A stretch of DNA of 64,000 bases. Origin: Clostridium cellulovorans 743B (GTDB lineage: Bacteria > Bacillota > Clostridia > Clostridiales > Clostridiaceae). The stretch is from the NCBI RefSeq assembly GCF_000145275.1, contig NC_014393.1, forward strand, positions 3,968,001-4,032,000, in the 5' to 3' direction. The notes beneath the pieces were generated by a model that worked only from the letters and a program-made list of their open reading frames with translations, did no database searches and had not been told where the DNA came from. The stretch's first letter is position 1. The number at the start of each line of letters is the position of its first letter. The position numbers and the translations under genes are program-made. Shown in pieces: positions 8,078-16,783 of the stretch.

Positions 8078-9493
8078 TTAGTTCTTTAAAGCTGGAATAA
8101 TAATATAACCACTCACGTCATTTACCGATATATCAAACCTATAAACAGGCTGGAAAAAGCCTTTTGAATCTGAAATATAATCTAGTTTCACAGCTTGTAC
8201 ATCAATAGATTTAATAGCTTCATTATTCATAGACTCCGTATATATACAATTCTTGAATTTTCCTTCTTTTATATGATTGTAAGCCTCCGCTTCACTAATA
8301 ATCTCACAGTCCTTCACAGGCTTATATTCTATTATTTTATTATCTATCCGTGATATAGTTCCATCGTTATAATCCTCACAAGTAAGGATACCATCATAAA
8401 GTTCTTCCTCAACCTTGGTTTTTGAGACTTCAAAGGAATAACAATTCCCTTGTTTAGCTTTAAACACTGCCTTTTCAGGAACATCGATGCCAAAATCTTT
8501 TAAGGCTGATTTTATTTTATTTTCATCAGCTGTTGTCGCTTGATTTTTTTCTTCCTCTCTATGCTTTGAAAAAGAATATGTAAAGCCTTTAAAATCAATC
8601 CATATACTTGTAAATCGATCCTTTGAATAATAGATGATTGTATCATCATAAACATCTGTCATGCTATCATCTATTTCTTCACTGAATTTACCGAAAAATT
8701 TTTCTGCAAAATCATAAGCTTCTTCCTTTGTTGCGACCTTAGATGAAAAAACTTCTGCTGTAGAACCTTTGTCATCAAAGGCTACCTCTGAAGTAACAGT
8801 AATTCCTTTCATATTCTGTTTATAAGTATAATTCTCTTCCAAATTTCCAAACTCTTGATTATTATAAATAGCAAATATCCCCAGAAAGGTTCCAAGTGTT
8901 AGAAGAAGTGGTGATAAACAAGCGGCAACCTTTAAACCTTTCTTTTTCACGTCTTTTCTAAGCAGAAAAATAATCATTATAAGACAATAACCGATGACAG
9001 CACCTAAAGTATTATCAAAGATATCATCTAATTCAAAAATCCCTCTTTTCATAAGCAATTGGCAAAATTCAATTATAAAAGTCATTGCAATACTTGCCGC
9101 AAAGGCTTTCCAAAAAGTTTTAAGCTTCTCAGACCACAAAGGCAGCAAGATTCCAATGGGAACAAACATAATAATATTTAAGATAATTGGTCTCCACGCC
9201 ACTTTTGAGAAAGAATTCCAGGCATCTAAATAAGAATTAAATAATTGCAAATCATAGGCACTATAATAATGACTTCCCCTATCTAAAAGTACTGCTCCCA
9301 CAACTAATATAAAGTAGCAGAAAGATACTGCTGATAATGCCAATTTTCTTTTATTAAGCTTTTTAGTGCCTTTTAACAATTTCTTGTATATTAAAAAGTA
9401 GTTAACTGCAAATAATATTGCAATGGCTAAAACCAATACAATTCCTACTTTTAAATAGTTCATTCCTAAATTTGTAATACTATCTAATCTCAT
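8078..9493 (-). CDS. VanZ-like membrane protein with extracytoplasmic C-terminal domain
   Basis: A 471-residue protein. The N-terminal half (about 10-215) has six hydrophobic segments and VanZ-family features: NIIMFVPIGILLPL, IIEFCQLL, and DDIFDNTLGAVIGY. VanZ itself confers low-level teicoplanin resistance; most relatives are uncharacterised. After the last membrane segment, about 250 polar residues probably lie outside the cell. They contain two internally similar parts, for instance IDFKGFTYSFS and GIDVPEKAVF, and I cannot name this domain. The start at 9493 follows GGAAA with suitable spacing. Part of the outer domain is repeated as a broken copy at 10696-10984, and a DUF998 scrap lies downstream. 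VanZ-like and DUF998 genes therefore travelled here as a duplicated unit. Confidence 0.75.
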   Translation of the reverse strand: MRLDSITNLGMNYLKVGIVLVLAIAILFAVNYFLIYKKLLKGTKKLNKRKLALSAVSFCYFILVVGAVLLDRGSHYYSAYDLQLFNSYLDAWNSFSKVAWRPIILNIIMFVPIGILLPLWSEKLKTFWKAFAASIAMTFIIEFCQLLMKRGIFELDDIFDNTLGAVIGYCLIMIIFLLRKDVKKKGLKVAACLSPLLLTLGTFLGIFAIYNNQEFGNLEENYTYKQNMKGITVTSEVAFDDKGSTAEVFSSKVATKEEAYDFAEKFFGKFSEEIDDSMTDVYDDTIIYYSKDRFTSIWIDFKGFTYSFSKHREEEKNQATTADENKIKSALKDFGIDVPEKAVFKAKQGNCYSFEVSKTKVEEELYDGILTCEDYNDGTISRIDNKIIEYKPVKDCEIISEAEAYNHIKEGKFKNCIYTESMNNEAIKSIDVQAVKLDYISDSKGFFQPVYRFDISVNDVSGYIIIPALKN

Positions 9494-9678
9494 TAAATAA
9501 TTTCCTTTCCTCTAAAAGTTTTTTCTATAATTCATCAAACCGTTAATAACCATTTGGACACATTAAGGATTTCTTATTGAATTATATCCAGTTATTCGTT
9601 TAATTTCAACTATATCACAATTTATAACAACTCTAGTTCTAAAAAAATCATATACTTTTCTAATTTATTATTTTGTTA

Positions 9679-9843
9679 TTATTCTTTGTTAACCTTAATA
9701 TAAATTTTTTCCAACACATAAATACCAGGACATAAAAATCCTATAAAACCAAACAAGTATGAAAATATTTCTGTATTTCCTAACCTACCTCCTATATAAG
9801 AACCTATACCTGCTGTTATTAATGAAACTAAAATTAAAACCAT
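9679..9843 (-). CDS. small two-helix membrane protein, 54 residues
   Basis: The start ATG at 9843 is preceded by the very strong SD AGGAGGAGAAT, which is the main reason to call this short gene. The protein has two hydrophobic stretches (VLILVSLITAGIGSYIGG and YLFGFIGFLCPGIYVL) separated by a short RLGNTE loop, with a basic tail ending KVNKE. It resembles the many small uncharacterised two-helix proteins of Clostridia. It sits between the DUF998 and VanZ-like genes, all on one strand, and may be co-transcribed with them. Function unknown. Confidence 0.7.
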   Translation of the reverse strand: MVLILVSLITAGIGSYIGGRLGNTEIFSYLFGFIGFLCPGIYVLEKIYIKVNKE

Positions 9844-10020
9844 ATTCTCCTCCTAAATTTATTTGATAAATCGTAATTTTATGGTATATACAGTAAATTA
9901 AGTATAACTAGTAGTAACTGAAACCCCAATAGTTACCCTTAATTTAAAAATTTTATAATTCCCTATAAAGTAAAAAAGAGAAGCTAAAAAGCCCCTCAGT
10001 AAGATTAAATTCGGTTCTAA

Positions 10021-10665
10021 CTATCTAAAGTTTCTATCTTTACCCGCCAAAAAAGTATAGTAATCAGATAGTATAAAGATAAATGTCTGTATAGTGTAAA
10101 TAACAAATCGTTCTGTTAAACCTAATATATTTAATTCTAAATTCATAGAAATTGGATTAGAGACTCCAAAGACAGTGATAAGTATTGCCATCACTAAAGC
10201 GAATTTTCCTAGTTCCTTCGTCTTTTCCTGCTTTAAGTATCCAAATGCAATGAGGAAAGATGCTGCAATTGTTGTAAACACTACAACCACAGTGACTATA
10301 ATGTGCATCATATTTTGAAAATTCATCTCTGTTTTATCTCCACTTAAGGGAAATAAGCCATAACCAATCATTGAAGTTATTTGCATTATCATTAATATTA
10401 TAAATCCACTTCTCAATAACCTGCTGTAGCTAATAAAAGCTTTTTCTATCAACGCCGCTACAAATAAAAACATACATATGCCATAAATAAGCGTAAATAC
10501 CTTTAATAAATCTGCATTAGGAGCACCATCAGCAGTAAGTGAACTAATATCTGTGGTTATTGGATTATACTCATTCCACAAAATCTGCCCTATAGTGATA
10601 TGTGCAAAATAAAATAGTACCCCTACCATTCCTAATGGCATTAGTAATCTCCTGAGTTTCTCCAT
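10021..10665 (-). CDS. DUF998-like six-helix membrane protein
   Basis: A 214-residue protein with about six hydrophobic helices and almost no soluble part. The phrases SSLTADGAPNA near residue 42 and LFPLSGDK near 103 (Asp and Gly-rich loops between helices) suit the DUF998 family, whose function is not established. The 8 kb remnant preserves the same loop, so it is probably the functional part. The start ATG follows AGGTAG spaced correctly. Neighbours are a degraded VanZ-like copy upstream and the small membrane protein plus intact VanZ-like gene downstream, which suggests a cell-envelope role. That role is inference. Confidence 0.7.
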   Translation of the reverse strand: MEKLRRLLMPLGMVGVLFYFAHITIGQILWNEYNPITTDISSLTADGAPNADLLKVFTLIYGICMFLFVAALIEKAFISYSRLLRSGFIILMIMQITSMIGYGLFPLSGDKTEMNFQNMMHIIVTVVVVFTTIAASFLIAFGYLKQEKTKELGKFALVMAILITVFGVSNPISMNLELNILGLTERFVIYTIQTFIFILSDYYTFLAGKDRNFR

Positions 10666-10695
10666 TCTTCTACCTCCAGAAAATATAAGAAATCT

Positions 10696-10984
10696 TTATT
10701 TTAATGCTGGATTTACTATATCTACATCTTGTCCATCTATAGAAGTCTTAAAGCTATAAGCTGGCTGAAAATAAATTCTGCTTCTCTCGGAATATTTATC
10801 TCATAACCCTTTAAGGTTTCACATATAGTACTTTCATTTACCTCTAATGCTCCATTATCTCTAATATACCCGCTATTATAATAATATGACATCCCATTAA
10901 AATTAATACTTATACTTGAGTTATCATTTAGTGATCCATAAACAACTATATCCCTAAAAACCTTTGTCTTTTTACATCACTTAT
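10696..10984 (-). pseudogene. degraded copy of the VanZ-like protein's outer domain
   Basis: Minus-strand translation gives ISINFNGMSYYYN, then ICETLKGYEINIPREAEF, then after a frame change YFQPAYSFKTSI and finally NPALK-stop. These parallel IWIDFKGFTYSFS, IKSALKDFGIDVPEKAVF, FFQPVYRFDIS and IPALK in the intact gene at 8078-9493, in the same order. At least one frameshift (a TGA in the QPAY frame near 10770) and an internal deletion break it. The membrane half is missing. It lies directly upstream of DUF998. Confidence 0.75.
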
Positions 10985-11349
10985 AATTCTCATTTTTTAA
11001 CTTACTCCGTTGTAAAAAAAATCCTCCTTGTTCCATTATACTTAGATATCAATTACATTTTCAATTAGATTTTATAGGTTACTACATTTATACCGTAAAA
11101 ATTTCAAAATTCCTTGAAAGACTGGCATGACGATGTTAAGTAATAAAAATAACGTTAAAATTATCCTTTTCAGTTTCTTTCTTAAATTCTCTACTAAATA
11201 AAGCAAGTAAAGACCTCTAATCAACATGTTTAACTGTTAATTAGAGGTGTTATATATGATTTAATAAATTGATTTTCACACTTTATTCAAAGTACTTTTA
11301 TCAACTAATTTTCTAAACTATAAAATTATATTCCAAATTTCTAACTGTA
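10985..11349. other. spacer with terminator-like stem-loop
   Basis: The bases next to the pseudogene keep a good SD-like AAGGAGG on the minus strand near 11028, leading into only about 15 codons before a stop, which suits gene decay. A 9-bp inverted repeat (ACCTCTAAT at 11213-11221 with ATTAGAGGT at 11240-11248) may end the nitroreductase transcript, although its minus-strand tail is weakly U-rich. Confidence 0.4.
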
Positions 11350-11949
11350 TTATTTAAATACCTTAACTCGTTCTTCTAATGGATTAAACTGCTTTTCATC
11401 TGGCTTAGCTGTAGGTTTTCCAAATGGCATTTGCGCTATGAGTTTCCAGTTACTTGGTATATTCCATTCTTCCTTTATATCATTCTCGATAAGTTCATTA
11501 TAATGTTGTAAAGATACTCCAAGACCTTCATTTTCTAAGGCAGTCCAAACTACAAATTGATGCATTCCGCTTGATTGTTGAGACCAAATTGGAAAGTTAT
11601 CTTTATAGAGTGCAAATTGTTCTTGAAGCCCTTTAATTACATTATCATCTTCGAAGAATAATACTGTACCGTAACCATTTTTGAAGGAGTTTATCTTTTC
11701 TTCAGTAGAACTAAATTGATCTGCTGGTACAATTTTTCTTAAAGCTTCTTTTGTAATGTCCCATAATTTATCGTGATGATTTCCCAATAATAAGACTACC
11801 CTTGCACTTTGTGAATTAAAAGAAGATGGTGTGTGCTTCACAGCATGATCTATAATCTCTTTAATCTTATCATCGGAAACAGTAGTTTCCTTGCTAATTC
11901 CATAAAATGTACGTCTTTCTGCTACAGCAGTTAAAAATTCCTTTGACAT
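11350..11949 (-). CDS. nitroreductase-family flavoprotein (Frm2-like)
   Basis: A 199-residue FMN-dependent oxidoreductase of the nitroreductase fold, likely cytoplasmic and NAD(P)H-using. Typical features are the N-terminal RRTFYGISKE arginines that bind the FMN phosphate, TPSSFNSQSARVV (42-54), and the later GLGVSLQHYN and PFGKP segments near the end. The layout resembles the Frm2/Hbn1-type subgroup of nitroreductases rather than NfsA/NfsB; this is from memory of the family. The start follows AGGAGG-like CTAGGAGGAA. It is the first of two redox-stress-type genes with the pirin gene just upstream (transcribed in the same direction, 207 bases apart, probably separate promoters). Substrate unknown. 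Confidence 0.85.
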   Translation of the reverse strand: MSKEFLTAVAERRTFYGISKETTVSDDKIKEIIDHAVKHTPSSFNSQSARVVLLLGNHHDKLWDITKEALRKIVPADQFSSTEEKINSFKNGYGTVLFFEDDNVIKGLQEQFALYKDNFPIWSQQSSGMHQFVVWTALENEGLGVSLQHYNELIENDIKEEWNIPSNWKLIAQMPFGKPTAKPDEKQFNPLEERVKVFK

Positions 11950-12156
11950 TGTCCATTCCTCCTAAATCTTGTATTCTTTATTAAACTAATTTTTTTTCTT
12001 TGACATTTTAACTTTTTTCAAAAATTGATATACCTTATCAATTTTTGTTTTAGTCTATTTTTCTACTCTGCTAGGGATTTATACTCCTAATTAACTTTGC
12101 TTAAAGCTTATTTATTATCTTAGTATAACTTATTAATTTATTTACCAAACCTAATA

Positions 12157-12858
12157 CTAGCGTTGTTTTTTCATTTCTAAAATTAGAATATGAGAGGTCT
12201 CCTTTACATTAATTGAAATATCTTCCTCAACGATTTCCATGGCATCTCTTTCCTCTAGTTCAATATTATTTATTGCTGAAGTTCCTTCTATTTGAACTAA
12301 ATATGCTTGTCTTCCCGATTCAACAGTAAAACCTATATCCTTTCCTTTTTCAAGTTCTAAGGAGTAAATATTCATATCTTGATTTATTTTTATTGCTGCA
12401 TTCCCATCTTTACTTGAAACCATATGAAGCCATTTATTTTCCCTATCACTCCACTGAAATCTATGATCTCCGTAATTTGGTTTATAACCTTTCTTATCAG
12501 GTAGAATCCATATCTGTAAAAGCCTCGCTGTATCTTTTGCTAAGTTATGCTCACTATGATAAACTCCCGTTCCTGCACTCATGTATTGAACCTGTCCACG
12601 AGATATAGTATTTTTATTTCCCATACTATCACCATGAGTAAGTTCCCCATCCACTACATAAGATATTATTTCCATATCTCTATGTGGATGTGTATCAAAG
12701 CCAGTATTAGGCTCAATTAGATCATCATTAATGACTCTTAGTACACCAAAATTGGTATTAGCCGGATTGTAATACTCAGCGAAGGAAAAGTGGAATTTAC
12801 TTTTTAACCATCCTAGGTCGCTACTGCCCATATTTTTGCCTAATATTCTTCTTAACAT
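12157..12858 (-). CDS. pirin-family protein (YhhW-like)
   Basis: A 233-residue bicupin. The N-terminal cupin contains the metal-binding pattern FDTHPHRDMEIISYV (54-68), with a later histidine and glutamate in GVYHSEHN (97-104). Known bacterial pirins of this type bind iron or other metal, and some have quercetin dioxygenase activity. The true substrate here is unknown. The second cupin is degenerate, as is usual for the family. SD AGAGGAGTGAT precedes the ATG at 12858. Pirin and nitroreductase genes often sit side by side in Firmicutes under redox- or phenolic-responsive regulators. The HxlR gene at 16019 could be such a regulator but is separated by engD. Confidence 0.87.
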   Translation of the reverse strand: MLRRILGKNMGSSDLGWLKSKFHFSFAEYYNPANTNFGVLRVINDDLIEPNTGFDTHPHRDMEIISYVVDGELTHGDSMGNKNTISRGQVQYMSAGTGVYHSEHNLAKDTARLLQIWILPDKKGYKPNYGDHRFQWSDRENKWLHMVSSKDGNAAIKINQDMNIYSLELEKGKDIGFTVESGRQAYLVQIEGTSAINNIELEERDAMEIVEEDISINVKETSHILILEMKKQR

Positions 12859-13498
12859 CCACTATCACTCCTCTTAAAATTTTAGCAACTTCAATTTTAA
12901 TATAGTTAATATCAGCCTTAATTGAAGTTATTGACTAAATAAATCCTCTTATATATTTAAAAGATAGTTCATCATGTTAAATAATGTAAACTTGGATATT
13001 ATTATCTATCTAGTCCTAGCTAATAAAATTAATTTTATTAATCTTAATACTTTAAAGACCAGTTGAATTTTTTATGAACTTCTTTTTATATACAACAGTA
13101 TATTTTTATACTTAATTACTTTTAGTAAGTAACTTTTAATTAATTATCACACATTCTTTTCTATTAGTCAAGAATGTTTTTCAATAAATAATAATTATTA
13201 TTTATATAGATACCCGAAACTTAAACTTAAGTTATTCAGAATAAATAAAAATTAGTTTTACTACCGAGATGCGTTCAGATTTACTCAAAACTTTAAATAC
13301 AACTGGATCTAATGCTCACAATCTACTCCATCATAGATAGACTGCGCCACTTCTTGGTGAATATATTTACCAAGAATATGGCGAAAAATATTCAAATCAC
13401 ACTATTAGACGAATCTAAAGAAATGAACATAAGTTTTTTTATAATAGCTGAATAGTTATAAATTTAAGACTCTATAGCTAAAAATTTAAGCACAAAAG
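12859..13498. other. gene-poor spacer with a possible decayed plus-strand frame
   Basis: Mostly AT-rich DNA. At 13269-13422 the plus strand reads MRSDLLKTLNTTGSNAHNLLHH, a stop, then APLLGEYIYQEYGEKYSNHTI and another stop. The composition looks protein-like, but there is no SD and I cannot name a family, so I treat it as a possible remnant only. Confidence 0.3.
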
Positions 13499-13873
13499 CT
13501 ATCTAACAACAGAAGGAGTATAGTATCCTCCAAGTGTCTGATTATAGATAATTTGGGGACCAATCATTGGAATATTCACATTTATGGTTATATGTAAAGA
13601 GATGGAGTGATTCTGTAAATCAGAATTAAAATTGCTAACTGTAACAAGTACATCGGGATTGTTGTTAGCTTTAATTCTAGTATTTCCTGAAATAGCAATT
13701 GGCCCTCCTTGAACATGACCAGCTTTTACTCCTGAAAACCACGAATTATAATTAATTGCAAAGTTGTTATTTCCCATATAGACAAGAGATAATATGGTTC
13801 TTATATTCTCTTGTGTGAAAAATACTTTGTAAGAATGTCTTTCTGACTTAGAATCAATAATAGTTTGTGACAT
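13499..13873 (-). CDS. small predicted beta-rich protein of unknown function
   Basis: A 124-residue protein with no signal peptide, membrane helix or cysteine. It has alternating short hydrophobic stretches and Asn/Gly turns, as in an all-beta sandwich (YMGNNNFAINYNSW, ISLHITINVNI). I do not recognise the family. The ATG at 13873 follows GAGAAGGGAGATTAATT, a good SD. It lies downstream of engD on the same strand but after engD's terminator, so it probably has its own promoter in 13874-14100. A carbohydrate- or surface-binding role is conceivable from the fold impression and the cellulase neighbour, but unsupported. Confidence 0.6.
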   Translation of the reverse strand: MSQTIIDSKSERHSYKVFFTQENIRTILSLVYMGNNNFAINYNSWFSGVKAGHVQGGPIAISGNTRIKANNNPDVLVTVSNFNSDLQNHSISLHITINVNIPMIGPQIIYNQTLGGYYTPSVVR

Positions 13874-14103
13874 AATTAATCTCCCTTCTCATTTTTATAA
13901 TAGGCTTGAAAACTTTAATGGTTTTCATGAGTTATGTATCAATATGTGATATTATTATCACTATCAAAATAACCTCATTTATAAATATATGAGCTGTATC
14001 CCCTAAACTTAACCAATTAGAGTGGTTAATCTTATAAATTTTTTAAACTATCAATTTTATCCTCAGATATGCCAATCATCTACTCTGATTTATCATAAAA
14101 AAA

Positions 14104-14138
14104 ATGTATCTCAGCACCTTCTCTTGGCTGAGATACAT
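14104..14138 (-). terminator. Rho-independent terminator of engD
   Basis: A perfect 12-bp stem (ATGTATCTCAGC/GCTGAGATACAT) with an 11-base loop is followed on the minus strand by eight T's. It lies about 60 bases after the engD stop. Confidence 0.9.
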
Positions 14139-14199
14139 TAGAGTTTATAATTAAAATTAATTTTTCAATATTTCCTGGAACAATTATTTCATGTAAAAT

Positions 14200-15747
14200 C
14201 TATTTTACTGTGCATTCAGTACCATTCACTGTGAACCCAGTTGGTTTGCTTAATACTCCACTATAGTTTATATTGAAGCCAAAGCTTTGAGTACCTCCGT
14301 TAGCTGCTATTGTACCATTATAACCTGCGTTAGTTACTGATAAAGTAGTTCCACTTGCTACAAAACTAGCACTCCACATATTTGTTATAGTTTGGTTAAT
14401 AGGCATTGTCCACTTTAATGTCCATCCATTAATAGGTGTTGTACCATTGTTCTTTATTGTTACATTAACAGAAGCTCCTGATCCCCAACTATTTGTAATA
14501 GCATATGTAACCTCAACTGCTGATTGTGGTGTTGTAGGTGTCGTTGGTGTTGTTGGTGTTGTTGGCGTTGTTGGTGTTGTTGGTGTTGTTGGCGTCGTTG
14601 GTGTCGTTGGCGTTGTTGTGCTTGACCCACCAATACCTTTTATAAAGGCTTTCATAACTTCTGGAGCATCCCATGTAAGATTGCTTCTATTAAATATACC
14701 AAAAGTCTCTGCTTTTCCAGCAACAGAATATCCGTTATCCCACCATATAGGAGTAAGTCCTCTAGCTTTTGCTGACTTAGCATAATATTCTGCATGAGTT
14801 ACTCTAGCAGCTGTATTATTTTTATTAATAGAGCCCATTTCACCAATAACTACAGCTCTACCATTTTTCACAAACTTATTGTAAACAGCATCAAATTCTG
14901 AATCAAGTGAACTCTTATCGTAATCACTTCCCCAAGATGATGTTCCGTTAATATCCATAGCAAAGAAATATGGTGAATACATATGTAAAGATACGATGAC
15001 TTTGCTATCGTTATTTGGAATCACTAAATCATTTATTGTAGTACTCATCGCAGAAGCTGCAAGAGTTGGTACCATGATATATCTTGTTGCGTTATTTCCT
15101 CCAGTTGCTCTAATTGCATTTACAGCAGTTAAATTATATCTATTAACTACTTCACGATTTTCATAAGAACCGCCTGTCCACTCATTGCTTGCGCCTACTG
15201 GTCTTGGCTCATTCATTGTTTCGAAAATTAAATGATCACCATATTTTTTGAAGTTATTTGCAATTTGAGTCCAAACTTTTGTAAGTTGCGCTTTTACTTG
15301 AGCTTCATTTGCGTAGAAAGGCTTAAGCCATTCATTCTCATGATGGAGATTGATAATAACATACATATCATTATCAAAAGCATAATTTGCTATTTCCTCT
15401 ACTCTTTTCATCCATGTTTGATCGATAGTATATTCAGGTGCTGCTCCCATATGACCATCCCAAGTTACTGGAAGTCTTAAAGTATTAAAGCCTGCTTCTT
15501 TAATTTTATTAATCATAGCGTGAGTTGTCATAGGATTTCCCCAGTTAGTTTCTCCACCTATGGCATCCATTGTATTTCCTAAATTCCAACCAACCTTCAT
15601 TTCATTAACAATCTGTTGTGCTGGTACGTCACGTACACCTGTAAAAGCAGTAGAACCATAAGCATTTCCACCAGCAATAATAGATGAAGTAGCCATAACA
15701 GATACAAAAAGTAATAATTTTCCCCGTGATAATAGATGTTTAATCAT
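14200..15747 (-). CDS. engD: endoglucanase, GH5 catalytic domain with PT linker and CBM2
   Basis: A 515-residue secreted cellulase that hydrolyses internal beta-1,4 bonds of cellulose. Residues 1-31 are a signal peptide. The GH5 barrel (about 38-373) has the acid/base Glu180 in FETMNEP and the nucleophile Glu303 in IGEMGS. An uninterrupted Pro-Thr-Thr linker (about 377-408) leads to a C-terminal CBM2 (411-515), with paired Trp residues for crystalline cellulose and the usual cysteine near the end. There is no dockerin, so this is a free enzyme rather than a cellulosome subunit. Length, order and sequence match my memory of Clostridium cellulovorans EngD. CBM2 is rare in clostridia and commoner in actinobacteria, suggesting past transfer. 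SD GGAGGG precedes the ATG. A palindrome overlaps the promoter (15801-15824). Confidence 0.95.
14530..14620 (-). repeat. PTT-coding 9-base minisatellite in engD
   Basis: About ten tandem copies of a 9-base unit (GGTGTTGTT with silent variants on the plus strand) encode the Pro-Thr-Thr linker between catalytic and cellulose-binding domains. Copy number is likely to vary between strains by slippage. Confidence 0.85.
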
Positions 15748-15800
15748 TTTTTTCCCTCCGCCTATATAATTTATGAGTTGGTTTAATTTTGCACATATAG

Positions 15801-15824
15801 AACATATATGTATACATATATGTT
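15801..15824. promoter_or_regulatory. 24-bp perfect palindrome overlapping the engD promoter
   Basis: The sequence is a perfect 24-base dyad centred at 15812/15813, an AT-rich alternation built on ACATATATGT half-sites. On the minus strand, a promoter-like pair TTTACA (15848-15843) and TAACAT (15825-15820) is separated by exactly 17 bases. The -10 overlaps the outer end of the palindrome. That is the position of a repressor operator. The binding factor is unknown. The simple composition means the dyad could be fortuitous, but 24 uninterrupted bases is long. Confidence 0.5.
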
Positions 15825-15939
15825 ACTATATGCATAGCCTATTGTAAAAGTTTTTTTGAAATTTTGAGGATTATTTTGGATTTAAATAAACATATATATA
15901 TAATTTTACACAAATCACTATTTTATCAAGTCTAAAATG

Positions 15940-15998
15940 GATAAAAAAAGAAGATACTCCCACATAATTTTCAATTATTATGAGATATCCTCTTTCAT
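15940..15998 (-). terminator. terminator of the HxlR gene
   Basis: On the minus strand, an imperfect hairpin pairs AAGAGGATAT and ATAAT with ATTAT and GTATCTTCTT. A run of seven T's follows. It begins about 20 bases after the regulator's stop codon. Confidence 0.6.
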
Positions 15999-16018
15999 AT
16001 ATTCTTATATTTATGAAC

Positions 16019-16327
16019 CTAGTTCCACTTTTCTGCCCATTTTTGAATTTCATTCATAACAGTTTCAAGTTCATGGCCTTTCTCTGTAAGTTCGTACTCT
16101 ATACGCACAGGAGTTTCTGGATAAACCTTTCTAGTGATTATTCCCTCATTTTCTAGTTCTTTAAACCTTTCCGTAAGCATACGAGAACTCATATTAGGAA
16201 TTGCATCTGCTATATCAGAAAATCTTTTTTGTCCATTTAATAATACTCGTATAATTAGTCCAGTCCATCTTTTTCCTAATAACTCAAAAGCATTTTCAAA
16301 CTTTGGACACATATGATACCCTTCCAT
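16019..16327 (-). CDS. HxlR-family winged-helix transcriptional regulator
   Basis: A 102-residue DNA-binding protein. It shows the HxlR hallmarks: CPKFENAFELLGKRWTGLII at the N-terminus with a conserved cysteine (residue 7), the recognition segment MSSRMLTERFKELENEGII (46-64), and the wing RIEYELTEKGHEL (76-88). Cys7 is the position used for thiol or aldehyde sensing in several relatives, which suggests redox or electrophile sensing. The start ATG follows GGTGGTGA. Targets are unknown; the divergent protease gene at 16784 and the nitroreductase/pirin genes are nearby candidates. The 450-base gap to 16784 holds both divergent promoters. Confidence 0.9.
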   Translation of the reverse strand: MEGYHMCPKFENAFELLGKRWTGLIIRVLLNGQKRFSDIADAIPNMSSRMLTERFKELENEGIITRKVYPETPVRIEYELTEKGHELETVMNEIQKWAEKWN

Positions 16328-16783
16328 CTATAATCACCACCCATTTATATCTAGTTATAAAAGTTTTTCAACTACTACACTGATTTATTTTTATTCTAAT
16401 ACATATTTTATCATAGTTACTTAACAAAATTAACTATATTATAATATCTGCCTTATATAAAGTAAGTAAACTATTTTTTTAAAGTTGTACCCCTGCAAAC
16501 TTACAGTTATGTCTAAATTCCATTAGTGGAATTTCATTAAAACTCTATATAGAAAATAGAAACTATCACTTAGAGTTAGAAAAACTTGTTTTATAAGATG
16601 CTTTATACTATTGCATTAACGATTGTTACAAAAATTTAGCCTATATTCATGTATAAATATTGCATTTATTTAATTTTTTTATCTTTTTGTGAACTTTTTG
16701 TACATTTTTTCTTCACTATAAGGTATAATAATACATAATTATTAATAATAAGATAATAATGAAAAAATTATGAGGTGACAATT
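16328..16783. other. divergent promoter region between HxlR and the secreted protease
   Basis: About 455 AT-rich bases with no gene. A plus-strand TATAAT lies at 16724-16729, about 55 bases before the protease start, as a candidate -10; the upstream -35 is poor (TACATT, 17-base spacing). Confidence 0.35.

Noticed and set aside
14447..14785. Plus-strand frame with a long Gly-Val repeat
   Set aside because: It is the reverse reading of the engD Pro-Thr-Thr linker and has no SD.
15871..16053. 60-codon minus-strand frame
   Set aside because: It overlaps the HxlR gene end and its terminator, has no SD and looks like random AT-rich translation.
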